Below are positions 8,619-15,732 of a DNA stretch of 24,323 nucleotides, in pieces. Under the pieces are notes generated by a model, which saw only the letters and a list, made by a program, of their open reading frames with translations, was not told the origin of the DNA and did no database searches. The stretch is from DASSNR01 sp036278935 (lineage in GTDB: Bacteria > Gemmatimonadota > Gemmatimonadetes > Gemmatimonadales > Gemmatimonadaceae), in the NCBI GenBank assembly GCA_036278935.1, contig DASUKA010000105.1, positions 1 through 24,323 of the forward strand. Direction: 5' to 3'. A program made the position numbers and the translations under genes. Within the stretch, counting starts at the first letter, position 1. Every line of letters starts with the position of its first letter.

Positions 8619-10943
8619 TCATTGCGGCGCGCCGGCCGGCTGTCCCTCCCGCGGCCGCGGCCCTGCCGGCAGGTGTCCGTGCAGGTAGCGCGTGAGGAGC
8701 TCAAAGAGGTGCCGTGAGGTGTTCTTCCCCTCACAGATGCAGTGCGTGCGATTGGGGTAATCCATCATCGTGAACGGCTTGTTGGCCGCCACGAGCGCGT
8801 TGATGAGCGCCTCCGAGTTCTGGAAGTGCACGTTGTCGTCGCCCGAGCCGTGCACCAGCAGAAGATCCCCTTGCAGGTTGGCGGCGTAGGTGATGGGGGA
8901 CGATTCCCGATACGCCTCGGGGTTGGCTTGCGGCGTCCCCATGTAGCGCTCCTCGTAGATCGTGTCGTAGAAGCGCTGGTTGGTCACCGGGGCCACGGCC
9001 ATCCCCATCTTGTACACATCGGGCGAGCGGAAGAGCAGGCTCAACGTGCTCGACCCGCCTCCGCTCCACCCCCACACGCCCACGCGCGAAGGATCGATGT
9101 AGGCACGGTGTCGCAGGATCGCGCGCGCCGCGGCGGTCTGATCTTCCACGGCGATCGTCCCGATCTTCTTGTAGATGGCCGTGCGCCAGGCGCGCCCGCG
9201 CGGCGCAGGCGTTCCCCGGTTGTCCACGCTCGCCACGATGTAGCCCTGCTGCGTGAGCATCAGGTGCCAGAGATACGTGGAGCCGCCCCACTCGTCGAGC
9301 ACCGTCTGCGCGGCAGGTTCCCCGTACACGTAGAACAGGATGGGGTACGTCCTGGTGGAATCGAAATGCGGTGGCTTCATCATCCACCCATCGAGCGCCA
9401 CCCCGTTCCCCACCTTCACACGAAAGAAGCCGGAGGGTCCGTGCTCCAGCGCGGCGACGGTGGCCTTGAGGCGTGCATTGCTCACGAGCGTGCGGACGAC
9501 GCGGTGATCGGGCAGGTGTACCAGCTCCGTCACCGGCGGCATGCCGAACGACGAATACGTATGGATGGCCCAGTGCGCGCCCGGCGAGATATCGTACAGG
9601 TTTGTGCCCGAGTCGGCAGCCGGGGTCACGCGCACGGCGGTGCCGCGTCCGTCCATGCGCGTGCGATAGAGGTAGAGCTGCGTGGGGTTGTCCGGTGACG
9701 CGGTGAAGTAGATCCACCCGCGCCGCTGGTCCACCCCCTCCACGAGTGGAGCCGCGAACGCCGATTCCGGATTGTCCAGGTCGTAGTCGCCCTTCGTCAC
9801 CAGACGTGTGGACTTGCCGTCGCGCGACACCACGTAGAGATGCGTCCACCCATCGCGCTCGCTCACCCAGGTAAAGGCCTTGCCGTCGTCCAGCCAGCGC
9901 AGGTCGTCCACCACGCTCACCCACGTGCTGTCGGTCTCCGTGAGAACGGTGTGCACCGCGCCGGTGTGCGCGTCGCCCAGCATCACCCGCAGCGTATCCT
10001 GCCCCCGGTTGAGCTGCTGCAGCACCACCTGGCTGGAGGTATCCGCCCACTGCATGCGGGCGATGTAGTTGTTGCGTGGGTCGCCCGGCACCGTGAGCCA
10101 GACGGTGGGGCCGCCCGCGGCGCTCACCACACCCACGCGCGCCGCGGAGTTCGTGCTGCCGGCCTTCGGGTACTGCACCGGCTTCACGAAGGAGTAGAGT
10201 GAATCGGTGTCGTCGATGAGGTCGAAGTCGCGCACGCCTGACGCGTCGAGCTGCCAGTAGGCGATGTGCGTTCCGTCGGGGCTCCACCGGAAACCGTCGC
10301 GCAGATTCAGCTCCTCCTCGTACACCCAGTCGAAGGTGCCGTTGATGATCGTCGGTGAACCGTCATGCGTGAGCTGCGTGATGCGGCCATCGCGCAGATC
10401 TTCGACGTACAGATTGTGCTCGCGCACGTAGGCCACGCGATGCCCATCCGGGGAGAAGGTGGCGAACATGAGCGTGGACGGTTTGGCCGCCGGCCCGCCG
10501 AGCTGGCGCAGCCGCCCGCTGTGCAGATCGAGCACCCAGTAGTCGCCGCGCGTGTTCTGTCGCCACACCCGCCGAGAGTTCGTGTAGACGAGCAGCATCG
10601 TCCGGTCGGGCGACCAGCTGTACCCCTGGATGTCGAGCGGCGCTGTGCGCCCGGAGGGCACCAGCCGCGCGGCGCTCACCAGGACGTCACGCCGCCCGGT
10701 GGCGGCATCGTAGCGCACCACGTCCATTCCGCCCTGCGCCCCCGTGGAGGGCTCGAGCGTGGTATAGGCCGAATCCCCGAACCAGCTCGAGGGGCCGAAC
10801 CGGTCGCCGACAAAGTCTTCTGAGGCGAAGAGCCTGTTGAGCGTTACGCGCTCCGCACCAGGTTGCTGGGCACGGGCGGCAGCGGGGGGAAGGATGGCGG
10901 CTGATGCCGCGAGCAGGGTGAAGGTGACCAGTCGGCAGCGCAC
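8619..10943 (-). CDS. Secreted DPP-IV-like S9B peptidase
   Basis: A 774-residue protein with a signal peptide (residues 1 to about 25, ending ARAQ), so periplasmic or secreted. An eight-bladed DPP-IV N-terminal propeller precedes the hydrolase domain. DWVYEEE is the glutamate motif that holds the substrate amino terminus in dipeptidyl peptidases, so aminodipeptidase activity is likely. The triad is Ser627 in GWSGGG, Asp702 in HGSGDDNVHF and His734 in NRTHC. The nucleophile elbow has Gly instead of the Tyr of mammalian DPP-IV (GWSYGG), a variant I recall from other bacterial S9B enzymes. It probably removes X-Pro or X-Ala dipeptides. The start is GTG 10943, preceded by GAGGA about six bases upstream. 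It is divergent from the DUF4402 operon and convergent with the permease. Confidence 0.92.
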   Translation of the reverse strand: MRCRLVTFTLLAASAAILPPAAARAQQPGAERVTLNRLFASEDFVGDRFGPSSWFGDSAYTTLEPSTGAQGGMDVVRYDAATGRRDVLVSAARLVPSGRTAPLDIQGYSWSPDRTMLLVYTNSRRVWRQNTRGDYWVLDLHSGRLRQLGGPAAKPSTLMFATFSPDGHRVAYVREHNLYVEDLRDGRITQLTHDGSPTIINGTFDWVYEEELNLRDGFRWSPDGTHIAYWQLDASGVRDFDLIDDTDSLYSFVKPVQYPKAGSTNSAARVGVVSAAGGPTVWLTVPGDPRNNYIARMQWADTSSQVVLQQLNRGQDTLRVMLGDAHTGAVHTVLTETDSTWVSVVDDLRWLDDGKAFTWVSERDGWTHLYVVSRDGKSTRLVTKGDYDLDNPESAFAAPLVEGVDQRRGWIYFTASPDNPTQLYLYRTRMDGRGTAVRVTPAADSGTNLYDISPGAHWAIHTYSSFGMPPVTELVHLPDHRVVRTLVSNARLKATVAALEHGPSGFFRVKVGNGVALDGWMMKPPHFDSTRTYPILFYVYGEPAAQTVLDEWGGSTYLWHLMLTQQGYIVASVDNRGTPAPRGRAWRTAIYKKIGTIAVEDQTAAARAILRHRAYIDPSRVGVWGWSGGGSSTLSLLFRSPDVYKMGMAVAPVTNQRFYDTIYEERYMGTPQANPEAYRESSPITYAANLQGDLLLVHGSGDDNVHFQNSEALINALVAANKPFTMMDYPNRTHCICEGKNTSRHLFELLTRYLHGHLPAGPRPREGQPAGAPQ

Positions 10944-11000
10944 GAAATCCTCGGATGGCGGAGGGACCAGAAAGCCGGTTGCTCTGTGAAGCTACGGAGC

Positions 11001-11038
11001 CGCTCCCGGCCCGGCAAACCAGCGCAGTGCCGGGAGCG
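11001..11038. promoter_or_regulatory. 10-bp inverted repeat in the divergent intergenic region
   Basis: CGCTCCCGGC (11001-11010) and GCCGGGAGCG (11029-11038) are perfect inverted repeats separated by 18 bases. They lie 58 bases upstream of the S9B start and upstream of the promoter predicted for the fibre operon. They may be a regulator site or a hairpin in the peptidase leader; the sequence alone cannot decide. Confidence 0.4.
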
Positions 11039-11052
11039 CGCGTGGCCGCCGT

Positions 11053-11082
11053 GTGACGGATCGGATGGGGCGATCGTATCAT
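11053..11082 (+). promoter_or_regulatory. candidate promoter of the DUF4402/chaperone/usher operon
   Basis: GTGACG (11053-11058) and TATCAT (11077-11082) match sigma70-type -35 and -10 boxes at 4/6 and 5/6, with an 18-base spacer. Transcription would begin near 11089 and give a leader of about 85 bases. Confidence 0.4.
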
Positions 11083-11111
11083 GAATGTTCCTTCATGAGC
11101 AGTTCTTCATG
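11079..11111 (+). promoter_or_regulatory. palindrome plus extra half-site, candidate operator
   Basis: TCATGAA (11079-11085) and TTCATGA (11092-11098) are inverted around six bases. A third half-site, TTCATG (11106-11111), follows, so GTTCCTTCATG and GTTCTTCATG also read as a direct repeat. The array overlaps the predicted -10 and start of transcription, the position expected of a repressor site. No regulator gene is adjacent. Confidence 0.45.
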
Positions 11112-11114
11112 TAA

Positions 11115-11142
11115 CGCGCGCCACTCCGTCGCACGGCGCGCG
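11115..11142 (+). promoter_or_regulatory. GC-rich leader hairpin before the first DUF4402 gene
   Basis: CGCGCGCC and GGCGCGCG form a perfect 8-bp stem with a 12-base loop in the predicted 5' leader, 30 bases before ATG 11173. It could affect mRNA stability or translation; function is inferred only from position. Confidence 0.35.
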
Positions 11143-11172
11143 CTGGCATTCCCCGCGTCCATGGAGTTGCAC

Positions 11173-11709
11173 ATGCCACGCCTGTCCCTTGCCGTTCGCG
11201 CCGCCACGGCGGCCGCAGCTGTTCTCACCTTCACCGCTGCCGGCGCCTCCGTGGCCGCCGCGCAGACCGGGACCATCAACGCCACAGCCACCGTGCTCGA
11301 ACCCATCACGATCTCGGGTACGTCCGAGCTTCAGTTCGGCACCGTCTTCCCTGGAGTCGCCAAGACTATCGCCGTGTCGGATGCCGGCGCCGGCGAGTTC
11401 ACGGTGGGGGGAGACGGCGGTGCTCAGGTGGCGGTGAGCTTCAACCTGCCCACCAATCTCGCATCAGGCGGCAATAACCTTCCCATCGGCAGCTGGGCCG
11501 GCTACCTGAACACCACCAACTCGGCCACGAGCGGCGGGTCGACCTTCACCCCCTCGGGAACGGCATTCAATGCCAATCTGAGCGGGACGACCGGCACGGC
11601 TGGTTCGATGTTCGTCTTCCTCGGCGCAACGGTGACGCCAACCATCACTCAGGTCGCGGGGACGTATACGAACACCGTGACCATGACGGTGGCGTACACC
11701 GGAACCTGA
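11173..11709 (+). CDS. DUF4402-type secreted subunit (major fibre subunit candidate)
   Basis: A 178-residue protein with a classic signal peptide (residues 1-30, cleavage after AAA before QT). The mature part is all-beta with ATATVLEPITIS, then LQFGTVFPGV and SDAGAGEFTV, and a low-charge, Gly/Ser/Thr-rich body ending VTMTVAYTGT. This is the DUF4402 pattern, related to spore-coat-U/fimbrial-type subunits. The alternating hydrophobic stretch at the mature N-terminus would suit a donor strand, as in chaperone-usher pilins (inference). ATG 11173 was chosen because GGAG at 11163-11166 sits at the right distance and the signal peptide begins there; ATG 11161 and more distal GTG 11053 are alternatives. 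It is first of four tightly spaced genes (subunit, subunit, chaperone, usher) and probably the most abundant product. Confidence 0.85.
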   Translation: MPRLSLAVRAATAAAAVLTFTAAGASVAAAQTGTINATATVLEPITISGTSELQFGTVFPGVAKTIAVSDAGAGEFTVGGDGGAQVAVSFNLPTNLASGGNNLPIGSWAGYLNTTNSATSGGSTFTPSGTAFNANLSGTTGTAGSMFVFLGATVTPTITQVAGTYTNTVTMTVAYTGT

Positions 11710-11718
11710 GGACCCAGG

Positions 11719-12216
11719 ATGGCGCTCCACGAGCGCGAACGATTCTGGCGCCGGCTACGCCCCGTCCTGCTTCCCGCGGCAGTGCTGCTCTGCGGAGCGG
11801 GCTCGGTGCACATGAGGGCCCCGAGAATTCGCGTGGCCGGCGTTCAGGATCTGACGTTCGGGAAGATCGTCCCGGGCGTCACCACCACCATCCTGCTCAC
11901 CGACGCGGGCGCGGGCCAGTACACCCTCACCAACCAGAGTGCCCGCACCGTGCAGGTGCAGCTCGTCTTCGTGCTCCCGACGGCGTTGGCCCTGGGCGGC
12001 GGGACGACCATCCCGATCAGCTTCGGGCCGGCGTCGGCCGGCTTCTCACCGTCCGGCTCGCTCGCCGATGTCGTGCCCTTTGACCCGGCCGTCCCGTTCA
12101 CCGTCACCATCGATTCCAAGCGCACGGCCAGGGTTTTCCTGGGCGGCACGCTTCAGCCCGTTGCAGGCCAGCCTGCCGGCAGCTACACCGTCCCCATCAC
12201 GCTCACCACGAACTAA
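11719..12216 (+). CDS. Second DUF4402-like subunit (minor, tip or anchor candidate)
   Basis: A 165-residue protein paralogous to its upstream neighbour. LTFGKIVPGVTTTILLTDAGAGQYTL aligns block for block with the neighbour's LQFGTVFPGV...SDAGAGEFTV. The body is beta-rich and ends in ITLTTN. The N-terminus is different: RRLRPVLLPAAVLLCGAGS is a positively charged hydrophobic segment. It contains LLCG, but Leu at -1 is a poor lipobox, so this may be an ordinary signal peptide or an anchor. The gene starts 9 bases after the previous stop with GAGG overlapping that stop, showing translational coupling. Without sequence comparison I cannot say whether it is a tip, anchor or second pilin. Confidence 0.78.
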   Translation: MALHERERFWRRLRPVLLPAAVLLCGAGSVHMRAPRIRVAGVQDLTFGKIVPGVTTTILLTDAGAGQYTLTNQSARTVQVQLVFVLPTALALGGGTTIPISFGPASAGFSPSGSLADVVPFDPAVPFTVTIDSKRTARVFLGGTLQPVAGQPAGSYTVPITLTTN

Positions 12217-12220
12217 CGCA

Positions 12221-13063
12221 ATGACGTGGCTCCGCACCCTGTCGCTGGCGTGGCTGATCGCTCCCACCGCGCTCGCGGCGCAGGGCGTACTTGTGGCGCC
12301 CACGGGGGTGTTCATCAACCCGCACACCCGAGGCGCGTCGGTCTCGCTGTACAATCCGGGACGCACCCCCGTGGAGGTCTCCATCTCCACCGCCTTCGGC
12401 TATCCGGTCTCCGACTCGCTCGGCCACGTCACCCTGCGTATGGAGACGGCGCCGGATTCGACCTCCCGTTCGGCCGCCTCGTGGATAGAGACCTTCCCGC
12501 ACCGGATGGTCATGCAGCCGAGCGAGCGCCGCGTTGTGCGCCTGCTCGCGCGGCCGCCCGCCAGCCTGCCGGAGGGCGAGTACTGGACGCGCCTGGTCGT
12601 CAGCGCCAAGGGGGGACAGGTGGCGCTCCAGTCTCCCACACCCGATCGGGGCATTCGGGTAGGACTCCTGCTGGACGTGCGCACCATCGTCGCGGTGTAC
12701 TACCGGAAGGGTCTTATGCACACCGGTGTCACGATGACGGGCGTGCGCGCGCAGGTGTGGCATGGCGTGCTGCACGTGTGCGCGCGCTTCACGCGCGAGG
12801 GGAGCGCGGCGTTTCTCGGGATGCTGCACGTGACGGTCCTGGACAGCAGCGGGACACAGGTCGCCTCCGTGCAGCGGCCGCTCGCCGTATACTATTCGCT
12901 CTCGCCCTGTACCACGACAGCGGTGCCCGCGCTCCAGCCCGGCCGCTACATGGTGCATCTTCTGGTCGACACCGACCGCGGCGACCTTGACCGCGCCGCA
13001 CTGCTGCCCATCGCGGCGGTGCGCGATTCCGCCGCGCTCGTGATCGTCCCGCGAACGCCCTGA
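12221..13063 (+). CDS. PapD-like periplasmic fimbrial chaperone
   Basis: A 280-residue protein with a signal peptide (about residues 1-20, ALAAQG). The N-terminal immunoglobulin-like domain shows the chaperone pattern: LVAPTGVFINPHTRGASVSLYN, then MVMQPSERRVVRLLARPPASLPEGEYWTRLVV (about 97-127), equivalent to the conserved 'P-x-x-x-x-L-x-P-x-x-x-Q-x-V-R ... L-x-x-G-E-Y' stretch of fimbrial chaperones. IRVGLLLDVRTIVAVYYRKG resembles the end of that domain in CFA/I-type chaperones. Domain 2 has two cysteines (187 and 230) that could form a disulfide. It starts 4 bases after the second subunit's stop with no clear ribosome site, which implies coupling. Similarity is by pattern, so a non-fimbrial Ig-fold protein is the alternative, but the neighbours support a chaperone. 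Confidence 0.72.
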   Translation: MTWLRTLSLAWLIAPTALAAQGVLVAPTGVFINPHTRGASVSLYNPGRTPVEVSISTAFGYPVSDSLGHVTLRMETAPDSTSRSAASWIETFPHRMVMQPSERRVVRLLARPPASLPEGEYWTRLVVSAKGGQVALQSPTPDRGIRVGLLLDVRTIVAVYYRKGLMHTGVTMTGVRAQVWHGVLHVCARFTREGSAAFLGMLHVTVLDSSGTQVASVQRPLAVYYSLSPCTTTAVPALQPGRYMVHLLVDTDRGDLDRAALLPIAAVRDSAALVIVPRTP

Positions 13064-13077
13064 TTGTCGGCTGACCG

Positions 13078-15732
13078 GTGCACGTTCACTGGCGGTGCGT
13101 GATCGCCGGCATCGCTCTGCTGGCAGCGTCGCGCGGCGCAGGGGCGCAGGGGATGCGCTCCGCGCGGAACTGGCCGAATGGCCCCGCCGAGGCACGTACG
13201 CTCGACTCCGTTCTTACGGACGCGCCAGTTCCGGTGGTCGTCGAGCTGCGCGTGGGCCAGTTGGCCTCGCGCACGGTGCCGGCGTTCCGCGCCGTGGATG
13301 ATGCCCTCCTTCCAGTGGGCGCGCTGTTCGACCTGGCGGAGGTCGCCCATCATCTCGCGCCGTCAGGCCGGCTCGAAGCAACGCTTGCCGGTCAGGGGGG
13401 ATCGCTGGTCATCGACCCGGCGAGCGACAGCATGCGCGCGGGTCCGCGCCGCATCTCCATCGCTCCGTCCATGATCGTGGTGCGCGATGGAGAGCTCTAC
13501 GTGGCCGCCGGCGCGCTCGGACAGCTGCTCGACCTGCACTTCGCGGTCGACTGGCGCGACCTCGCGGTCACGCTGCTGGACCCGGAACAGCTGCCGATCG
13601 CACGACGCATCGCGCGCGACGCCGCGCACCAGCGGTTGCTCGCTCGCGCCACGCCGGAGCACACGCCGGACCTCGCCCTCGGCCTGGAGCGGCCGAGGGT
13701 GGATGGACTGGTGCTGGATTATGGGCTCACGGCCCAGGGGAATGACCCGCTGCAGAATGGCAGCTATGCTTTCGCCCTCGGTGCGAACGTGCTGGGTGGA
13801 TCGCTCGAAGGGTCGCTCTCAAGCCTCGGGCCCACGGGGACTCGCGGCCCCCATGGGACCCTCTCCTGGACGGGCGTGTGGGACCATTCGCGCGTGGTGC
13901 AGCAGCTTCGGCTGGGGGACGCCCAGGCGAGCGGCCCGAATCCACGTCCCGTGCGCGGCTTCTCGATTGGCAACGCACCCTACCTACGCCTGACGGATTT
14001 CGGCACTGCCGCCTTTCTTGGCGATGTAGCGCCGGGGTGGATGGTCGAGGCGTATCGCGGCGGGGAGCTCATCGCCTTCGATTCTACCAACGCGGCGGGC
14101 CAGTTCGGCCTGCAACTGCCGGTGGAGTACGGGGAGAACGCGGTCGACCTGATCGCCTATGGCCCGTATGGCCAGATACGCGAGTTCGACCGCGTGTACC
14201 ACATTCCGGGCGAGCTCATCCCGACGCACCACTTCGAGTACGGCGCGTCGCTGGGCGAGTGCACGCTGCTGCGGTGCACCGCCACCGGAAACCTCGATCT
14301 GCGCTACGGCCTGTCGCCGCGATGGACCGCGCGCGCGGGGATCGATCAGTTCTGGCGCGATACGCTCCCCGATCTCGCGCAGCCGTACGCGTCAGTCTCC
14401 GGCGCGCTCACCAACGCGTGGACGGCGGAGCTGCTCGCTACCGCGCATGCCTCCACCGAGGCGTCGCTGCGCTTCGAGCCATCACTCGGCCTGCAGCTCA
14501 CGGCGGACTATGCGCGCTACGCCACCGATGTCACGGCCCCGCTGCTCTCCCCCGCTGGGTGGCGCTCGCGGTGGACCGCCACGGCGCTCGTGCGGCCGCT
14601 TGGGGCCAGGAGTCGGTTCTACATCGACGGGAATGCGCAGCAGATCCGGCTGCAGAGTGGCACGCTCACCCGCGCGCAGCTCGGCGCATCGGTGCAGCGC
14701 AGCCAGCTGCGCGCGATGCCGTACGTGAGGCTGGAGCGCCAGACGAACCCCGGCACCGCGGCGTCCACGCAGCCGTATCTGGGCCTCAGCGCCTTTCTGC
14801 TGCCGCTCACGCGCCTTGGACCCGTGTTCGGCCAGCTCTGGTGGCGCGGCTCGCTCGAAGCGGCGAGCGCCTCGCGCCTTGCCAGCGCCTCGCTCATGGT
14901 GTCGGGCCCCATTGGCTTCGGAGTGCGCGCCGAGCTCGGTACCGTCTGGACGCGCGGGATGCACGGGCCGCGGTTCACCCTCACCTTTAGCGCGGATCGC
15001 GGCACGCTGCGCTCCTACACCACGCTCGCGGCCCAGCCGGGCGCCGCGCCTGGCGTCACGCAATCCGTGCAGGGCTCCGTGCTGCTCGACCGGGCCTCCG
15101 GCGGCGTGATGTTCGTTCCCGGGCCATCGCTCCAGCGCGCGGGCATTACCGGCCGCGTGTTCCTGGATGCGAATGCCAACGGCCGCCCCGATCCCGGCGA
15201 GCAGCCGCTCACTGATGTGCGCGTGCGCGTGGGTCCACAGATCGCGGTCTCGGATTCGAGCGGGACGTTCCGCGTCTGGGACGTGGTGCCCTTCGAGCCG
15301 GTACATGTGACGGTCGACTCCATGAGCCTGGCATCGCCGCTCTGGGTGCCGTTGTTCGACGCCATGAGCGTGGTACCTGGACCCAACCGGTTCCAGCTCC
15401 TCGATGTTCCGATCGTTCCAGGAGGCGAGATCGAGGGACACGTCGTGCACCACGTGGGCGCCGCGGTGCAGGGTGTGCCGGGTGTCCGCGTGGTGCTCCG
15501 GAATCTCCGCACGGCGGCCACCCGCTCCGTCACGACGTTCCCCGACGGCGAATACGACTTCGAGGCGGTGCCGCCGGGACGCTATGCCCTGTCCGTGCAG
15601 GCGGGCGACCTCGCGCGGCTGCGGGCGGGTGCGCGCACCGTGGAGGTCGCCCTTCCCGCGGACGTGAACGGCGCGCGCGTCGGGAGCGTGATCATCGCTC
15701 TGTCCCGCACGCTCGCGCAGATTACGCCGTAG
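13078..15732 (+). CDS. Usher-like outer-membrane protein with C-terminal SdrD/Cna-B-like modules
   Basis: An 884-residue protein with a signal peptide (1-23, ending GAGAQ). Residues about 50-170 are a periplasmic beta-rich region. From about 205 a beta-barrel is suggested by alternating strands and repeated Gly/aromatic pairs. Usher hallmarks are visible: LRLGDAQ (277-283) with RGFSIGNAPYL, then VEAYRGGELIAFDS (323-336) followed by GQFGLQLPVEYGENAVDLIAYGPYGQIRE, matching the plug domain and the region after it in FimD/CfaC ushers. The C-terminus differs from classical ushers: GRVFLDANANGRPDPGE (692-708) is an SdrD_B-type, potentially calcium-binding repeat, and 782-840 resembles a carboxypeptidase-regulatory domain. 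GTG 13078 is 14 bases after the chaperone stop. Its 3' end overlaps the opposite-strand oxidoreductase gene by 11 bases. Confidence 0.75.
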   Translation: MHVHWRCVIAGIALLAASRGAGAQGMRSARNWPNGPAEARTLDSVLTDAPVPVVVELRVGQLASRTVPAFRAVDDALLPVGALFDLAEVAHHLAPSGRLEATLAGQGGSLVIDPASDSMRAGPRRISIAPSMIVVRDGELYVAAGALGQLLDLHFAVDWRDLAVTLLDPEQLPIARRIARDAAHQRLLARATPEHTPDLALGLERPRVDGLVLDYGLTAQGNDPLQNGSYAFALGANVLGGSLEGSLSSLGPTGTRGPHGTLSWTGVWDHSRVVQQLRLGDAQASGPNPRPVRGFSIGNAPYLRLTDFGTAAFLGDVAPGWMVEAYRGGELIAFDSTNAAGQFGLQLPVEYGENAVDLIAYGPYGQIREFDRVYHIPGELIPTHHFEYGASLGECTLLRCTATGNLDLRYGLSPRWTARAGIDQFWRDTLPDLAQPYASVSGALTNAWTAELLATAHASTEASLRFEPSLGLQLTADYARYATDVTAPLLSPAGWRSRWTATALVRPLGARSRFYIDGNAQQIRLQSGTLTRAQLGASVQRSQLRAMPYVRLERQTNPGTAASTQPYLGLSAFLLPLTRLGPVFGQLWWRGSLEAASASRLASASLMVSGPIGFGVRAELGTVWTRGMHGPRFTLTFSADRGTLRSYTTLAAQPGAAPGVTQSVQGSVLLDRASGGVMFVPGPSLQRAGITGRVFLDANANGRPDPGEQPLTDVRVRVGPQIAVSDSSGTFRVWDVVPFEPVHVTVDSMSLASPLWVPLFDAMSVVPGPNRFQLLDVPIVPGGEIEGHVVHHVGAAVQGVPGVRVVLRNLRTAATRSVTTFPDGEYDFEAVPPGRYALSVQAGDLARLRAGARTVEVALPADVNGARVGSVIIALSRTLAQITP

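Noticed and set aside
8731..10287. 518-codon frame on the - strand within the DPP-IV-like gene
   Set aside because: Alternate frame of a gene with a complete S9 triad and signal peptide; no independent start signal or motif.
11719..12216. Lipoprotein signal in the second DUF4402 protein
   Set aside because: LLCG has Leu just before Cys, whereas a lipobox needs a small residue there.
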